From positions 1 through 64,000 of the forward strand of contig MGVA01000061.1 of the NCBI GenBank assembly GCA_001800245.1: 64,000 bases of DNA. Reading direction: 5' to 3'. This DNA is from Elusimicrobia bacterium RIFOXYA12_FULL_51_18. GTDB lineage: Bacteria; Elusimicrobiota; Elusimicrobia; Elusimicrobiales; UBA9959. A program made the position numbers and the translations under genes. Below are positions 7,385 to 15,778 of the stretch, in pieces. Positions within the stretch are counted from its first letter, which is position 1, and every line of letters begins with the position of its first letter. The notes beneath the pieces are model-generated. The model saw nothing but the letters and a program-made list of their open reading frames with translations. It did no database searches and had not been told where the DNA came from.

Positions 7385-8388
7385 TGACGACCGGAAAGAA
7401 AAAACTGCTGGAGGTGCGCGGGCTCAAGACCTGTTTTCAGGTGGAGGACAAGTTCGCCCGCGCCGTGGACGGCGTAGACTTCCACATCTGCGAGAACGAG
7501 GTGCTGGGGCTGGTCGGCGAGAGCGGCTGCGGCAAGTCCGTGACCGCGCTTAGCCTGCTGCGGCTCATCCCGGACCCGCCTGGCCGCATCACTGACGGCG
7601 AGATATTTTTCAGGGGGCGGGACCTGCTCAAGCTCCCTTACCCCGAGATGCGCAAGATCCGCGGCAAGGACATCTCGATGATCTTCCAGGAGCCGATGAC
7701 CTCGCTCAACCCCGTCTTCTCTATCGGCTGGCAACTGGAGGAGGCCATACGGTTTCACCAGGATCTGACCGGGAAGCAGGTCCGCGCGCGCGCCGTGGAG
7801 ATGCTGGGCCTGGTGGGCATCCCGTCGCCGGCCTCGCGGTTGCAGGACTACCCGCACCAGTTTTCCGGCGGCATGCGCCAGCGTGTGATGATAGCGATGG
7901 CGCTGGCCTCCGACCCGGCGCTGCTCATCGCCGACGAACCCACCACCGCGCTGGACGTCACCATACAGGCGCAGATCCTGGACCTGATGCTGGAGGTTAA
8001 GAAGAAGACCCGGGACGCCGCCATACTGCTCATCACCCACGATCTGGCCGTGGTGGCCGAGACCTGCCACCGCGTCGCCGTCATGTACGGAGGCCGCATA
8101 CAGGAGGTCTCCGACGTCAAGCCGCTCTTCGACGAGCCGCTGCATCCCTATACCCGGGGCCTGCTCAAGTCGCTGCCCGGTTTCGGCCACAAGAAAGGCG
8201 AGCGGCTGCCCGTCATAGAGGGCATGGTGCCAGACATACTCAGTTTCCCCAAAGGCTGCAAGTTCAACAACCGGTGCCCCGAGGTCATGGATATCTGCCG
8301 CGAGACCGAGCCGGAGCTTATAGAGGTTGCGCCGGGCCGGCAGGTGCGCTGCCATCTCTGCAAGGCTGGCAAGGGGAGTAAGTCATGA
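7384..8388 (+). CDS. peptide ABC transporter ATP-binding protein (OppD type)
   Basis: A 334-residue ATPase. Walker A GESGCGKS is near residue 43, the ABC signature FSGGMRQR near 160, Walker [13 protein letters not shown] near 180, and the switch histidine lies in [11 protein letters not shown]. The C-terminal oligopeptide/dipeptide-transporter extension carries the cysteine cluster ([14 protein letters not shown]) found in OppD/DppD. It energises the permease pair from the cytoplasm together with the next ATPase. Confidence 0.92.
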   Translation: MTTGKKKLLEVRGLKTCFQVEDKFARAVDGVDFHICENEVLGLVGESGCGKSVTALSLLRLIPDPPGRITDGEIFFRGRDLLKLPYPEMRKIRGKDISMIFQEPMTSLNPVFSIGWQLEEAIRFHQDLTGKQVRARAVEMLGLVGIPSPASRLQDYPHQFSGGMRQRVMIAMALASDPALLIADEPTTALDVTIQAQILDLMLEVKKKTRDAAILLITHDLAVVAETCHRVAVMYGGRIQEVSDVKPLFDEPLHPYTRGLLKSLPGFGHKKGERLPVIEGMVPDILSFPKGCKFNNRCPEVMDICRETEPELIEVAPGRQVRCHLCKAGKGSKS

Positions 8389-9386
8389 AGAAGACGGACG
8401 CCGCCTCCAATATACTCGAGGTCTCGGACCTCAAGGTCCATTTCCCCATACACGGCGGTATCTTCTTCCGCAAGATAGGCGAGGTGAAGGCCGTGGACGG
8501 GGTATCTTTCGCCATGAAGGTGGGGGAAACGCTGGGTATGGTGGGCGAGAGCGGCTGCGGCAAGACCACCATCGGCAAGGCGCTCATAAACCTGGCGCCG
8601 GTTACCGCCGGCAGGGTCATGTTCCCTGGCGCCGGCTGCGAGATGACCAATATAGCCGGCCTGAGCCGGTCGGAGATGCGCCCGTACCGCTCGCGGATGC
8701 AGATGGTCTTCCAGGACCCTTATTCCTCGCTGAACCCGCGCATGTCGGTGGAGGCCATAGTCGAGGAGCCGCTGCAGATCCACAAGCCGGGGATGACGCG
8801 CAGGGAGAAGAAGGAGAAGGTGGCCTGGCTGCTTGAGAAGGTCGGCCTGCGCGCCGCCTACGCCTCGCGCTACCCGCACGAGTTCTCCGGCGGGCAGCGG
8901 CAGCGCATCGGCCTGGCCCGCGCGCTGGCTACCAATCCCGCTTTTATTATAGCCGACGAGCCGGTCTCCGCCCTGGACGTCTCGATACAGGCGCAGATCA
9001 TCAACCTGCTGCAGGACCTGCAGGATGAGTTCAAGCTGACCTATCTCTTCATCGCCCACGACCTCTCGGTGGTGGAGCATATCAGCGACCGCATAGCGGT
9101 GATGTACCTGGGCAATATGGTGGAGCTCGGCCGCGCCGAAGAGGTCAACCGGAAGCCGGTGCACCCCTATACCAAGGCGCTGATGTCGGCGGCGCCGCAG
9201 CCTAACCCGCACAAGACGCGGGCCGGCCGCATCGTGCTAAAGGGCGACGTGCCCAGCCCGCTCAATAAGCCTTCGGGCTGCGGTTTCCGCACGCGCTGCC
9301 CCATAGCCAAGCTCGAGTGCGCCCACCGCGTGCCCGAGCTCCAGGAAAAGTCCTCCGGCCACTTCGCCGCCTGCCCCTACGTCTGA
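8385..9386 (+). CDS. peptide ABC transporter ATP-binding protein (OppF type)
   Basis: A 333-residue ATPase with Walker [10 protein letters not shown], signature [15 protein letters not shown] and Walker [13 protein letters not shown], plus the OppF-type C-terminal region with a cysteine pair (CGFRTRCP). It overlaps the OppD-type gene by 4 bp and ends the operon. In E. coli the Yej ATPases are fused in one YejF protein; here they are separate, as in Opp/Dpp. Confidence 0.92.
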   Translation: MKKTDAASNILEVSDLKVHFPIHGGIFFRKIGEVKAVDGVSFAMKVGETLGMVGESGCGKTTIGKALINLAPVTAGRVMFPGAGCEMTNIAGLSRSEMRPYRSRMQMVFQDPYSSLNPRMSVEAIVEEPLQIHKPGMTRREKKEKVAWLLEKVGLRAAYASRYPHEFSGGQRQRIGLARALATNPAFIIADEPVSALDVSIQAQIINLLQDLQDEFKLTYLFIAHDLSVVEHISDRIAVMYLGNMVELGRAEEVNRKPVHPYTKALMSAAPQPNPHKTRAGRIVLKGDVPSPLNKPSGCGFRTRCPIAKLECAHRVPELQEKSSGHFAACPYV

Positions 9387-9507
9387 CCGGATAAAACCGG
9401 AATAACTTGTTGAGTTTCAGCAAGGATCGGACACTTTGGGCTAAAAACTAACAGTCTGCTAACCTGAAAGTTGCAGTTGGCTTGTAACATCGGCTACCTG
9501 TCCCTGT

Positions 9508-9613
9508 ACGGAAAGATGGCGGCAGGCTGCCGGTTCGCGTTCCCTCGGCCGCCTGCGGGATCAAAAAGGCCCGGCCCTGTCACCCCAACTCTACCCTGCC
9601 GCCATCCTTCCGT
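9508..9613. repeat. long inverted repeat, possible structured RNA or palindromic mobile repeat
   Basis: A 19-nt arm at 9508-9526 (starting ACGGAAAGATGGC) pairs with 9595-9613 with one mismatch. The arms enclose about 68 nt. The 15-mer GGCTGCCGGTTCGCG at 9525-9539 recurs exactly at 26356-26370, next to the right-hand inverted repeat of the methyltransferase cassette, which suggests a dispersed family rather than a unique RNA. Confidence 0.5.
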
Positions 9614-9714
9614 AACCTAGCTGATCTCAGGATCGCCTGTAGGAAAATTGGAGAATCGACTTGCGGGATTAACACTTTTGAGGGATAATTTGAGGATAGT
9701 GATTAAGGAATATA

Positions 9715-9754
9715 AAAACAGGGGATGTTGTCGTTCCACAACATCCCCTGTTTT
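9715..9754. terminator. strong bidirectional intrinsic terminator
   Basis: A 17-bp perfect stem, AAAACAGGGGATGTTGT (9715-9731) with its complement at 9738-9754, closes a 6-nt loop. A and T runs on the two sides make it work in both directions between the convergent transporter operon and the minus-strand gene ending at 9793. Confidence 0.9.
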
Positions 9755-9792
9755 ATTGTAAATATATCTTAGAACCGCACGTTACTGTGCTT

Positions 9793-10962
9793 TTAGCGGG
9801 AGTTCGGTTTTATGATCGAAGCGTGCATTGAAAGCGCTATGGATAAAACCGAGGCTACCGCTTTCTTGGAAAGCACTTTAAAATTAAGCTCTCCGGTGAT
9901 GGATTTAGCTGGATCTATTTCCACTAAAAGTCCGGAGCTCATGATCTTGTAGGTGTCCGGCGCTTCGCCCGGCATCAGCGTGATGTTTATGTTTTCCGGG
10001 TTCTTGTCGTCCTTGTCTTTCCTTATAGTGCCGGAGATCAGGAATTCCCGATTTCGCTGCGTCAGGTTGAGCGAGATATCATCCTGGGTTATGTTGTAGC
10101 GGTGATACTCTTTTATATAGATGTTAATGGGGTCCTGGTTCTCCACGCCGTCCAGTCTCTCGTATACCTGGTACAGACCGCTGGTGAAGCGGCTTCCGGA
10201 CAGCTGTATGCCGATCGTTTCATCCAGCGCCTCAAAATACTCATTGGTGGTGTTAACCCGCATATTAACGGTTTCGCGGTCTATCGTTATATGGTAATAG
10301 CCCAGCGCCAGGGAAATGACCGCCGCCAAAGTTTCTTTTGACAGCGTGCTTGACGCCGTGCCTGTTATGCTTGAGTTCTCTATGGCAAGTTCCATGTCAC
10401 GGCCTGAAATTTTAGACTGCCCGTGTTTCAGGTAAGTGAAAGTCAGCTTGCGCGCGGGGTCAAAAATATCGGATTTCACGTTGCCGGTGATGTCGAATAC
10501 ATCGGCGCCGGTTCTGCGCAGTTTGAGAAGAATATCCTCACCCATGCCGACCAGCTTGGATTCCGCTTTTCCGTTTACGGCAAGAATCTCGCGCACCTTA
10601 TACTGGTGCGGCTTTCCGTCAATTGCTACGGAAAGAGTGTATTTTAAGTCATTCTCCTTCACTCCGCGTATTGCGATGGCCGGCGTGGTCCCTTCAGCCG
10701 AAAATATATCCGAACCGGACTGCATGACATAGCCAAGTTTCACATCAACCAGGCTTTGCGCACTGTCGTCCGCCGCGGCGCTGGGCGCCGGTAGGTCCGC
10801 GCTATTCTCTATTTTGGGGAGGGTTGTTTTGAAATCCTGAGATTTTAAATTTTCCGCCACTGCGTCTCTGTAGTCCGAAGGCGGCGCGGTTTTTGTCACC
10901 AGTAAAGCGAATATGCCCAATGTCACCGTCGCAAATGCCAATGCCGCTGTTTTGATCTTCAT
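9793..10962 (-). CDS. secreted or membrane-anchored protein with two copies of the same novel repeat domain
   Basis: A 389-residue protein. The start at 10962 is chosen because GGGAG lies 9 nt upstream and a hydrophobic signal (ALAFATVTLGIFALLV) follows directly; a longer frame upstream lacks support. A low-complexity linker follows. Two related units end in SSITGTASSTLSKETLAAVI (about residue 225) and KSITGELNFKVLSKKAVASV (about residue 370). These match the units of the 1797-2945 protein in spacing and key residues (I-x-G-x, then L-S/Y-K, then an alanine-rich helix). I recognise no known family. Its termination is shared with the transporter operon. Confidence 0.7.
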   Translation of the reverse strand: MKIKTAALAFATVTLGIFALLVTKTAPPSDYRDAVAENLKSQDFKTTLPKIENSADLPAPSAAADDSAQSLVDVKLGYVMQSGSDIFSAEGTTPAIAIRGVKENDLKYTLSVAIDGKPHQYKVREILAVNGKAESKLVGMGEDILLKLRRTGADVFDITGNVKSDIFDPARKLTFTYLKHGQSKISGRDMELAIENSSITGTASSTLSKETLAAVISLALGYYHITIDRETVNMRVNTTNEYFEALDETIGIQLSGSRFTSGLYQVYERLDGVENQDPINIYIKEYHRYNITQDDISLNLTQRNREFLISGTIRKDKDDKNPENINITLMPGEAPDTYKIMSSGLLVEIDPAKSITGELNFKVLSKKAVASVLSIALSMHASIIKPNSR

Positions 10963-11174
10963 AAAAATAAGCTCCCGTTTGATTGTGCCGTATTTTTTTG
11001 CGTCTTTTCGATACTGCTTATAGTATAGAAGATATTCCTTTTTTGTCAAGGCCCCGAATTCAATCAACTAAAATGTTACCGAAGCGGGCCCCGCATAAGG
11101 CCGATATTAGAGGCCGCATCGCCAGGCTGTAGCCCGGCCATGGCACCTATCGCCATGTTATATTTTAATAAGTT

Positions 11175-12896
11175 TTATTTGCCGGCGCGCCAGGCGAACA
11201 GGGCCAGCAGGATGAATTGCGAGTCTATTAACGTTTCGGAAGTGATGCGCTCCGGGATTTTGCTGAAATAGAATACCAGCATGAGGATCAGATAGTAGAA
11301 AAGGCCGGCCAAAAGGGCTGAAGCCAGATCCGGTTTCCAGCCCATATTAATGAGGATCACCAAAATGGTTTCCAGAAAAATGAACATGGCGAATAGCGAT
11401 AGATAAGTGAACCTGGGGCCCGCGGCTTTGTAGAAATTCTCCTTCCCCACGATCATGTCGCTGTGCGCGTGGCTTATGCCGAACATTACCGAGCGGATGA
11501 ATACCAGCAGTACCGCGAAAGTGACTGCCAGATGGGTAGATTTATACAATATGGAGCCGTGCCATAAGCCCGGAGCGTAGGCGCAGACAAAAGCCCAGCC
11601 CAAAGCTGTTACGATATCCTTGGACGCGGGGAAATTGGCGAATTTCTCAAAGCCGAGAGGCAGTTTATACGGGTACAGCATTCCGGCGCCCCAGAAGAAA
11701 GCCGCCGGCAGGAAAACTTTCCAGCCGAGCGTCGCGGCCAGAAGCACGGCCAGCGCGCCTGAAAGAAAAGCGGCGAACTTGGTGCTGGATCTGAAGCGGA
11801 TGAAGAGCAGCCGTTTGGCTTTGTCCGGGGCGGCCGCGCCCTTTTCTTCCGCGCGGTTGGCCATATGCAGGCTGAGGACGAAGAGGCCGGATATTATAAG
11901 CAGTTTCCTTGATATCGGGGAGCCCTCAAGCTTCATGCATACATAGGCGAGCGCGGCGGCGGCCAGGGCTGTGTACGCCCCGCTGGTAATAACCAGTTTC
12001 CATAGGAAAGAAAGGCTCTCCTCAAACGAGCTTTTGGCGGCTCCGGTGAGTTCGCGGACATGGGCCAGCGCTTTTTCTATCATCCAGCTGGGAGTGGACG
12101 CGCCGGCTGTTATAAAAATAAAATTTTTGTCCCTCAGGATGGCGGCGTTCAGTTCATCCTCTTTTTCTATATGAACGGCTGCGGGCGCCAGTTTTTTGCA
12201 GATCTGGAAGAGCCGGGCCGTGTTGGCTGAGTTCTTGCCGCCTACCACTATTACAAGGTCAGAGGTTTTTGACAGCTCCACGGTTTCTTTCTGGCGGTCC
12301 TTGGTCGGCTTGCAGATGGTGTTGGAGACCGCGAGTTCGCCGGTTCTTTTTCTGGCCGCTTCCACCGCCGCCAGAAATACATCTTCTTCCTGCGTGGTCT
12401 GGGCCACGATATTGGCTTTTTCCATCCGGGGCAAAGCGGCGGCTTCCTCCGGGCCGCTGATGACGTGGCCGCGCCCCCGTGTATAACCCATGAGCCCGGC
12501 CACTTCGGCGTGGTCCTTGTCCCCCACTATGATGGTCTCGTAGCCCTTTTCCGCGTAGCCGGCTATGGTGTGATGTACATGCTTTACCAAAGGGCAGGTT
12601 GCGTCCACCACTTCCAGGGTCTTTCCCCTGATGGCCGCCTCCAGTTGCGGCGGGATACCGTGCGCTCTAATCACTAAAATGGCGTCCTTATCCGTTATTT
12701 CGGATACGTCTTCTACGGCGTGGATATTTTTTTCTTTTAAAGTTTCAATGACCTGGCGGTTATGGATGAGGGGGCCCAGCGTGTAGATGGGTTTTTTGGT
12801 GCTTTTTGCGAGTTCCAGCACTTTATCTATGGCGTTCTTAACTCCCGGGCAGAAGCCGGCGGTGGAGGCCACGGTTATATGAGGTTTTGCGGCCAT
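11175..12896 (-). CDS. ispH: IspH (HMBPP reductase) fused to a polytopic membrane domain
   Basis: A 573-residue protein. Residues 1 to about 285 are a complete 4-hydroxy-3-methylbut-2-enyl diphosphate reductase, the last step of the MEP isoprenoid pathway. The three [4Fe-4S]-ligating cysteines lie in GFCPGV, DATCPLVKH and NTICKPTKDRQ, and the substrate-binding histidines and the TTQEE motif are present. Residues about 295-573 add some seven to eight hydrophobic helices, with a layout like UbiA-type prenyltransferases. I do not see the NDxxD and DxxxD aspartate motifs; the nearest match, HMANRAEEK, is degenerate. The start at 12896 (MAAKPHI) matches the conserved IspH N-terminus; a TTG 30 nt upstream is possible. 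Fusion implies membrane tethering of isoprenoid synthesis, or a lost prenyltransferase role. Confidence 0.85.
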   Translation of the reverse strand: MAAKPHITVASTAGFCPGVKNAIDKVLELAKSTKKPIYTLGPLIHNRQVIETLKEKNIHAVEDVSEITDKDAILVIRAHGIPPQLEAAIRGKTLEVVDATCPLVKHVHHTIAGYAEKGYETIIVGDKDHAEVAGLMGYTRGRGHVISGPEEAAALPRMEKANIVAQTTQEEDVFLAAVEAARKRTGELAVSNTICKPTKDRQKETVELSKTSDLVIVVGGKNSANTARLFQICKKLAPAAVHIEKEDELNAAILRDKNFIFITAGASTPSWMIEKALAHVRELTGAAKSSFEESLSFLWKLVITSGAYTALAAAALAYVCMKLEGSPISRKLLIISGLFVLSLHMANRAEEKGAAAPDKAKRLLFIRFRSSTKFAAFLSGALAVLLAATLGWKVFLPAAFFWGAGMLYPYKLPLGFEKFANFPASKDIVTALGWAFVCAYAPGLWHGSILYKSTHLAVTFAVLLVFIRSVMFGISHAHSDMIVGKENFYKAAGPRFTYLSLFAMFIFLETILVILINMGWKPDLASALLAGLFYYLILMLVFYFSKIPERITSETLIDSQFILLALFAWRAGK

Positions 12897-13021
12897 AATA
12901 AATAAAGCGCGAACCGCAGCCCACAAGTTGTCTGGAGAAAGAAATTAAAGCGCGGTAAAACTTTCTAAAACTTGCGGCCTGGCTCGTCGTTTTGTGAAGG
13001 TGTTCTATTTTCCGGCCGGCC

Positions 13022-13336
13022 TTACTTCAGTTCTTTGCTGATATGGGCCCAGGCGTTTTTAAGTTCCACCGTCAAATGCCGCAACTCCAATGCGCTGACC
13101 TTCCCCAGCTTAGCGTAGCGCGCCGAGACTTTATCCACCAGTTCGTGGTAGGCTTCCCTGTCTATGGCTTTGAGGGCCTCTACTTTTTCCAGGACCTCGC
13201 CTTTCATCTTAAGCGACCAACCGGCTATCTTTTTCCTGTTCTTGGCGCCCCTTTCCCCATAAAGAAAATAGGCACCCGCCGCGGCGACGGCCGCCAGCCC
13301 TATTCCCGCGCCGATAATCTTTCCGGTTTTTTTCAT
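13022..13336 (-). CDS. small single-TM protein, YtxH-like
   Basis: A 104-residue protein with an AAGGAGA site. A glycine/alanine-rich transmembrane helix (IIGAGIGLAAVAAAGAYFLY) is followed by GERGAKNRKK and an amphipathic, charged helical tail, the plan of YtxH-type small envelope proteins. The tail (about 70 residues) may form a coiled coil. It is divergent from uvrB and upstream of ispH on the same strand, with a 125-bp gap. Function unknown. Confidence 0.6.
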   Translation of the reverse strand: MKKTGKIIGAGIGLAAVAAAGAYFLYGERGAKNRKKIAGWSLKMKGEVLEKVEALKAIDREAYHELVDKVSARYAKLGKVSALELRHLTVELKNAWAHISKELK

Positions 13337-13460
13337 AATAGTCTCCTTGGTCGCACACCCGTCTGCCGCATCCCGCGCTTCGCTGAATTTTCCGAAGGCG
13401 CATTCCTTTGTGCAAAAGGTATCATATGCCTCGAATAGTGATCCCCTAAGTCAACAACCT

Positions 13461-13489
13461 TTGTCGAAATACTACAAAACATTTATAAA
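13461..13489 (+). promoter_or_regulatory. uvrB promoter
   Basis: TTGTCG (13461-13466), a 17-bp spacer and TATAAA (13484-13489). The start codon at 13506 lies only 16 bp after the -10, so the mRNA leader would be about 10 nt. I see no SOS-type (LexA) palindrome here. Confidence 0.6.
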
Positions 13490-13505
13490 ATTGTAAAATC
13501 TAGGG

Positions 13506-15506
13506 ATGAGGGGAAAATTCAGCCTGGTTTCACCGTTCAAGCCCAAGGGAGATCAGCCGGGGGCCATTAAGGCTCTTTGCGAAGGGGTGAAAGCCGGCAA
13601 GGCCAGCCAGATATTGCTGGGCGTTACCGGTTCCGGTAAAACTTTTACAGCGGCTTCGGTTATAAACGCGTTGAACCGCCCGGCGCTTATAATTTCACCC
13701 AACAAGGTGCTTGCCGCCCAGCTCTACTCGGAGTTTAAAACCTTTTTTCCCGATAACGCTGTGGAATATTTTGTTTCCTATTATGATTACTATCAGCCCG
13801 AAGCTTATATACCTTCCAGCGATACCTATATAGAGAAAGACGCCTCAATAAACGACCACATAGACAAGCTGCGTCTCAAGGCCACCAGCTCCATCCTCAG
13901 CCGGCGCGATACCATAGTGGTGGCTTCTGTTTCCTGCATCTATAATATCGGTTCTCCGGATAATTTTTCAAAGCTGTGTCTCCACATGCGCCAGGGGGAC
14001 GTTTATGACCGGCGCGAATTGAGCAAACGGCTGGTCGCTATCCAGTATGAGCGCAATGAGACCGAGTTCACCCGCGGTATGTTCCGCCTGCGCGGCGGGA
14101 TCATGGATATATTTCCGGCGGACATGGAAACGGCCTATCGCGTGAAACTGGGCGACAGGATAGAGAGCATCAGAGAGATACATCCGTTGACCGGGGATTC
14201 CTTGCGGGAACTCAAAGAAGTAATCGTTTATCCGGCCACCCATTTCGTGGCCGAGCCGGTGGAGATAGAAAGGGCTGTCAACTCTATAGAGGCGGAATTG
14301 GCCGGCCGTCTTAAAACGCTGAATGCCGCCGGCAAACTGTTGGAGGCCCAGCGCATAGAGCAGCGCACCCGCTACGATCTGGAGATGATACGCCAGACCG
14401 GCTATTGCCACGGCATAGAGAACTATTCCCGCCACCTGTCCGGCCGCCCTCCGGGCGAGCGTCCGTTGTGCCTTCTGGATTATTTCCCGAAGGATTTCCT
14501 GCTTTTTATGGATGAGTCGCACGTGAGCGCGCCGCAGATCCGCGGCATGTATCACGGCGACCGTTCCCGCAAACAGACACTGGTTGATTTCGGTTTCCGT
14601 CTGCCGTCGGCTCTGGACAACCGTCCGCTGAAATTTGACGAATTCGAGGCTCTGCGTCCCGCCACCATTTTCCTGTCGGCCACTCCGGGCCCGTATGAAA
14701 CCGCGCTGGCGGGCGAAGAAAATACCGTGGAACAGATCATCCGTCCCACCGGCCTTGTGGATCCGGATGTTAGTATCCTTCCGGCTCAGGGCCAGATAAA
14801 AGCGCTTATTGGAGAGATAGAGAAGCGGGTGGTAAAAAAAGAGCGTTCGCTGGTCCTTACTCTGACCAAAAAGACAGCCGAAGACCTGAGCGAGTTCCTG
14901 GCCGAGAAAAAAATAAAAGCCAAATATATTCATTCTTCCATGGATACTTTGCAGCGCCTGGATATCCTGAGAGATTTCCGCAAGGGGGATTTCGACGTAC
15001 TGGTCGGCATCAATTTACTTAGGGAGGGCCTGGATATTCCGGAAGTGACGCTTGTGGCCATTCTGAACGCGGATAACGAAGGGTTCCTCAGGAGCGATAC
15101 CACGCTGGTGCAGATAGCCGGCCGCGCCGCCAGGAACCTGACCGGCAAGGTGGTGCTGTTCGCCGACCGCGAGACCGATTCAATGAAACGCGCCATGGGG
15201 GAGATGGCCCGCCGCCGCGTAAAGCAGCTGGCCTACAATAAGGAACACAATATCAAGCCGGAAACTATCAGGAAAAAACAGATGGAATATGACGAGCTTC
15301 ATACCCAGGAAAAGCGGGCGGCCTTCCATCTGGTGGGAGCCGTGGCCGCGGCGGATGTCAATAGGGGTAATGTAAAAGGTATTATGAAAGAGTTGGAGAA
15401 GCAGATGAAGGACGCCGCGGATAATCTTAATTTTGAACTGGCCAAAGAGCTGCGCGACCGCCTTTTCGAGGTGCGCGACATGGCCGCCTCAAAAAGTATA
15501 AAGTGA
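13506..15506 (+). CDS. uvrB: UvrABC excision nuclease subunit B
   Basis: A 666-residue protein of typical UvrB length. It has Walker A GVTGSGKTFT (about residue 40), the beta-hairpin region YYDYYQPEAYIPSSDTYIEK that pries open the DNA, the helicase motif DESH near 340, the SATPG motif, the C-terminal helicase motifs (GINLLREGLDIPE, QIAGRAARN) and a final UVR domain (NFELAKELRDRL) that contacts UvrC. It verifies DNA damage after UvrA loading in nucleotide excision repair. It appears monocistronic, followed by a repeat-rich region. Confidence 0.97.
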   Translation: MRGKFSLVSPFKPKGDQPGAIKALCEGVKAGKASQILLGVTGSGKTFTAASVINALNRPALIISPNKVLAAQLYSEFKTFFPDNAVEYFVSYYDYYQPEAYIPSSDTYIEKDASINDHIDKLRLKATSSILSRRDTIVVASVSCIYNIGSPDNFSKLCLHMRQGDVYDRRELSKRLVAIQYERNETEFTRGMFRLRGGIMDIFPADMETAYRVKLGDRIESIREIHPLTGDSLRELKEVIVYPATHFVAEPVEIERAVNSIEAELAGRLKTLNAAGKLLEAQRIEQRTRYDLEMIRQTGYCHGIENYSRHLSGRPPGERPLCLLDYFPKDFLLFMDESHVSAPQIRGMYHGDRSRKQTLVDFGFRLPSALDNRPLKFDEFEALRPATIFLSATPGPYETALAGEENTVEQIIRPTGLVDPDVSILPAQGQIKALIGEIEKRVVKKERSLVLTLTKKTAEDLSEFLAEKKIKAKYIHSSMDTLQRLDILRDFRKGDFDVLVGINLLREGLDIPEVTLVAILNADNEGFLRSDTTLVQIAGRAARNLTGKVVLFADRETDSMKRAMGEMARRRVKQLAYNKEHNIKPETIRKKQMEYDELHTQEKRAAFHLVGAVAAADVNRGNVKGIMKELEKQMKDAADNLNFELAKELRDRLFEVRDMAASKSIK

Positions 15507-15526
15507 TTAGTCGGAGTTTTAGAGGT

Positions 15527-15574
15527 CCGGCGGTCATCCGCCCCGCGCATGTGTTAAGCGCGGGGTGCGACAGA
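15527..15574 (+). repeat. 48-bp palindromic repeat unit, copy 1
   Basis: Identical over 48 bp to the copy at 15721-15768. It holds two hairpins in a row: GGCGG-TCAT-CCGCC, then CCCCGCGC with GCGCGGGG around a 9-nt loop, followed by TGCGACAG. It starts 21 bp after the uvrB stop and could act as a terminator as well as being a dispersed repeat. Confidence 0.85.
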
Positions 15575-15720
15575 ATAAGGAAGGTTTGATTCCTTGGTAT
15601 TCAGTGGATTTCCGCTTCGGGAGGTTCAGCGTAACGACCAAGCCAAGCGCAGGGAGTAAGCGACGATGAAACGGAGGGCAGAGCCCTCCTTGTGGAGCAC
15701 CGGGCGCCACCTTATAAAGC

Positions 15721-15768
15721 CCGGCGGTCATCCGCCCCGCGCATGTGTTAAGCGCGGGGTGCGACAGA
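15721..15768 (+). repeat. 48-bp palindromic repeat unit, copy 2
   Basis: Exact second copy, 194 bp downstream of copy 1. It ends 10 bp before the glycosidase start codon, so the hairpins form part of the leader next to the GGAGG site and could influence translation. Between the copies lies another perfect 7-bp stem, GGAGGGC-AGA-GCCCTCC (15673-15689). Degenerate relatives are at about 33916-33945 and 36950-36967. Confidence 0.85.
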
Positions 15769-15778
15769 GGAGGTTAGC

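Larger units (their letters stand above)
9387..9792. other. 406-bp intergenic region after the transporter operon, structured but non-coding
   Basis: It holds a large imperfect inverted repeat (9508-9613) and a strong terminator (9715-9754), listed separately. I see no tRNA cloverleaf and no coding frame with a ribosome-binding site. Confidence 0.5.

Noticed and set aside
3167-9212. Several long minus-strand open frames opposite the peptide transporter genes
   Set aside because: They mirror GC-rich coding frames, lack ribosome sites and family motifs, while the plus-strand genes have complete transporter motifs.
13337-13505. SOS (LexA) box before uvrB
   Set aside because: I looked for LexA-type palindromes and found none; only an ordinary promoter is seen.
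13968-14933. A 321-codon minus-strand frame inside uvrB
   Set aside because: Antisense shadow of a highly conserved gene; no motif and no start signal.
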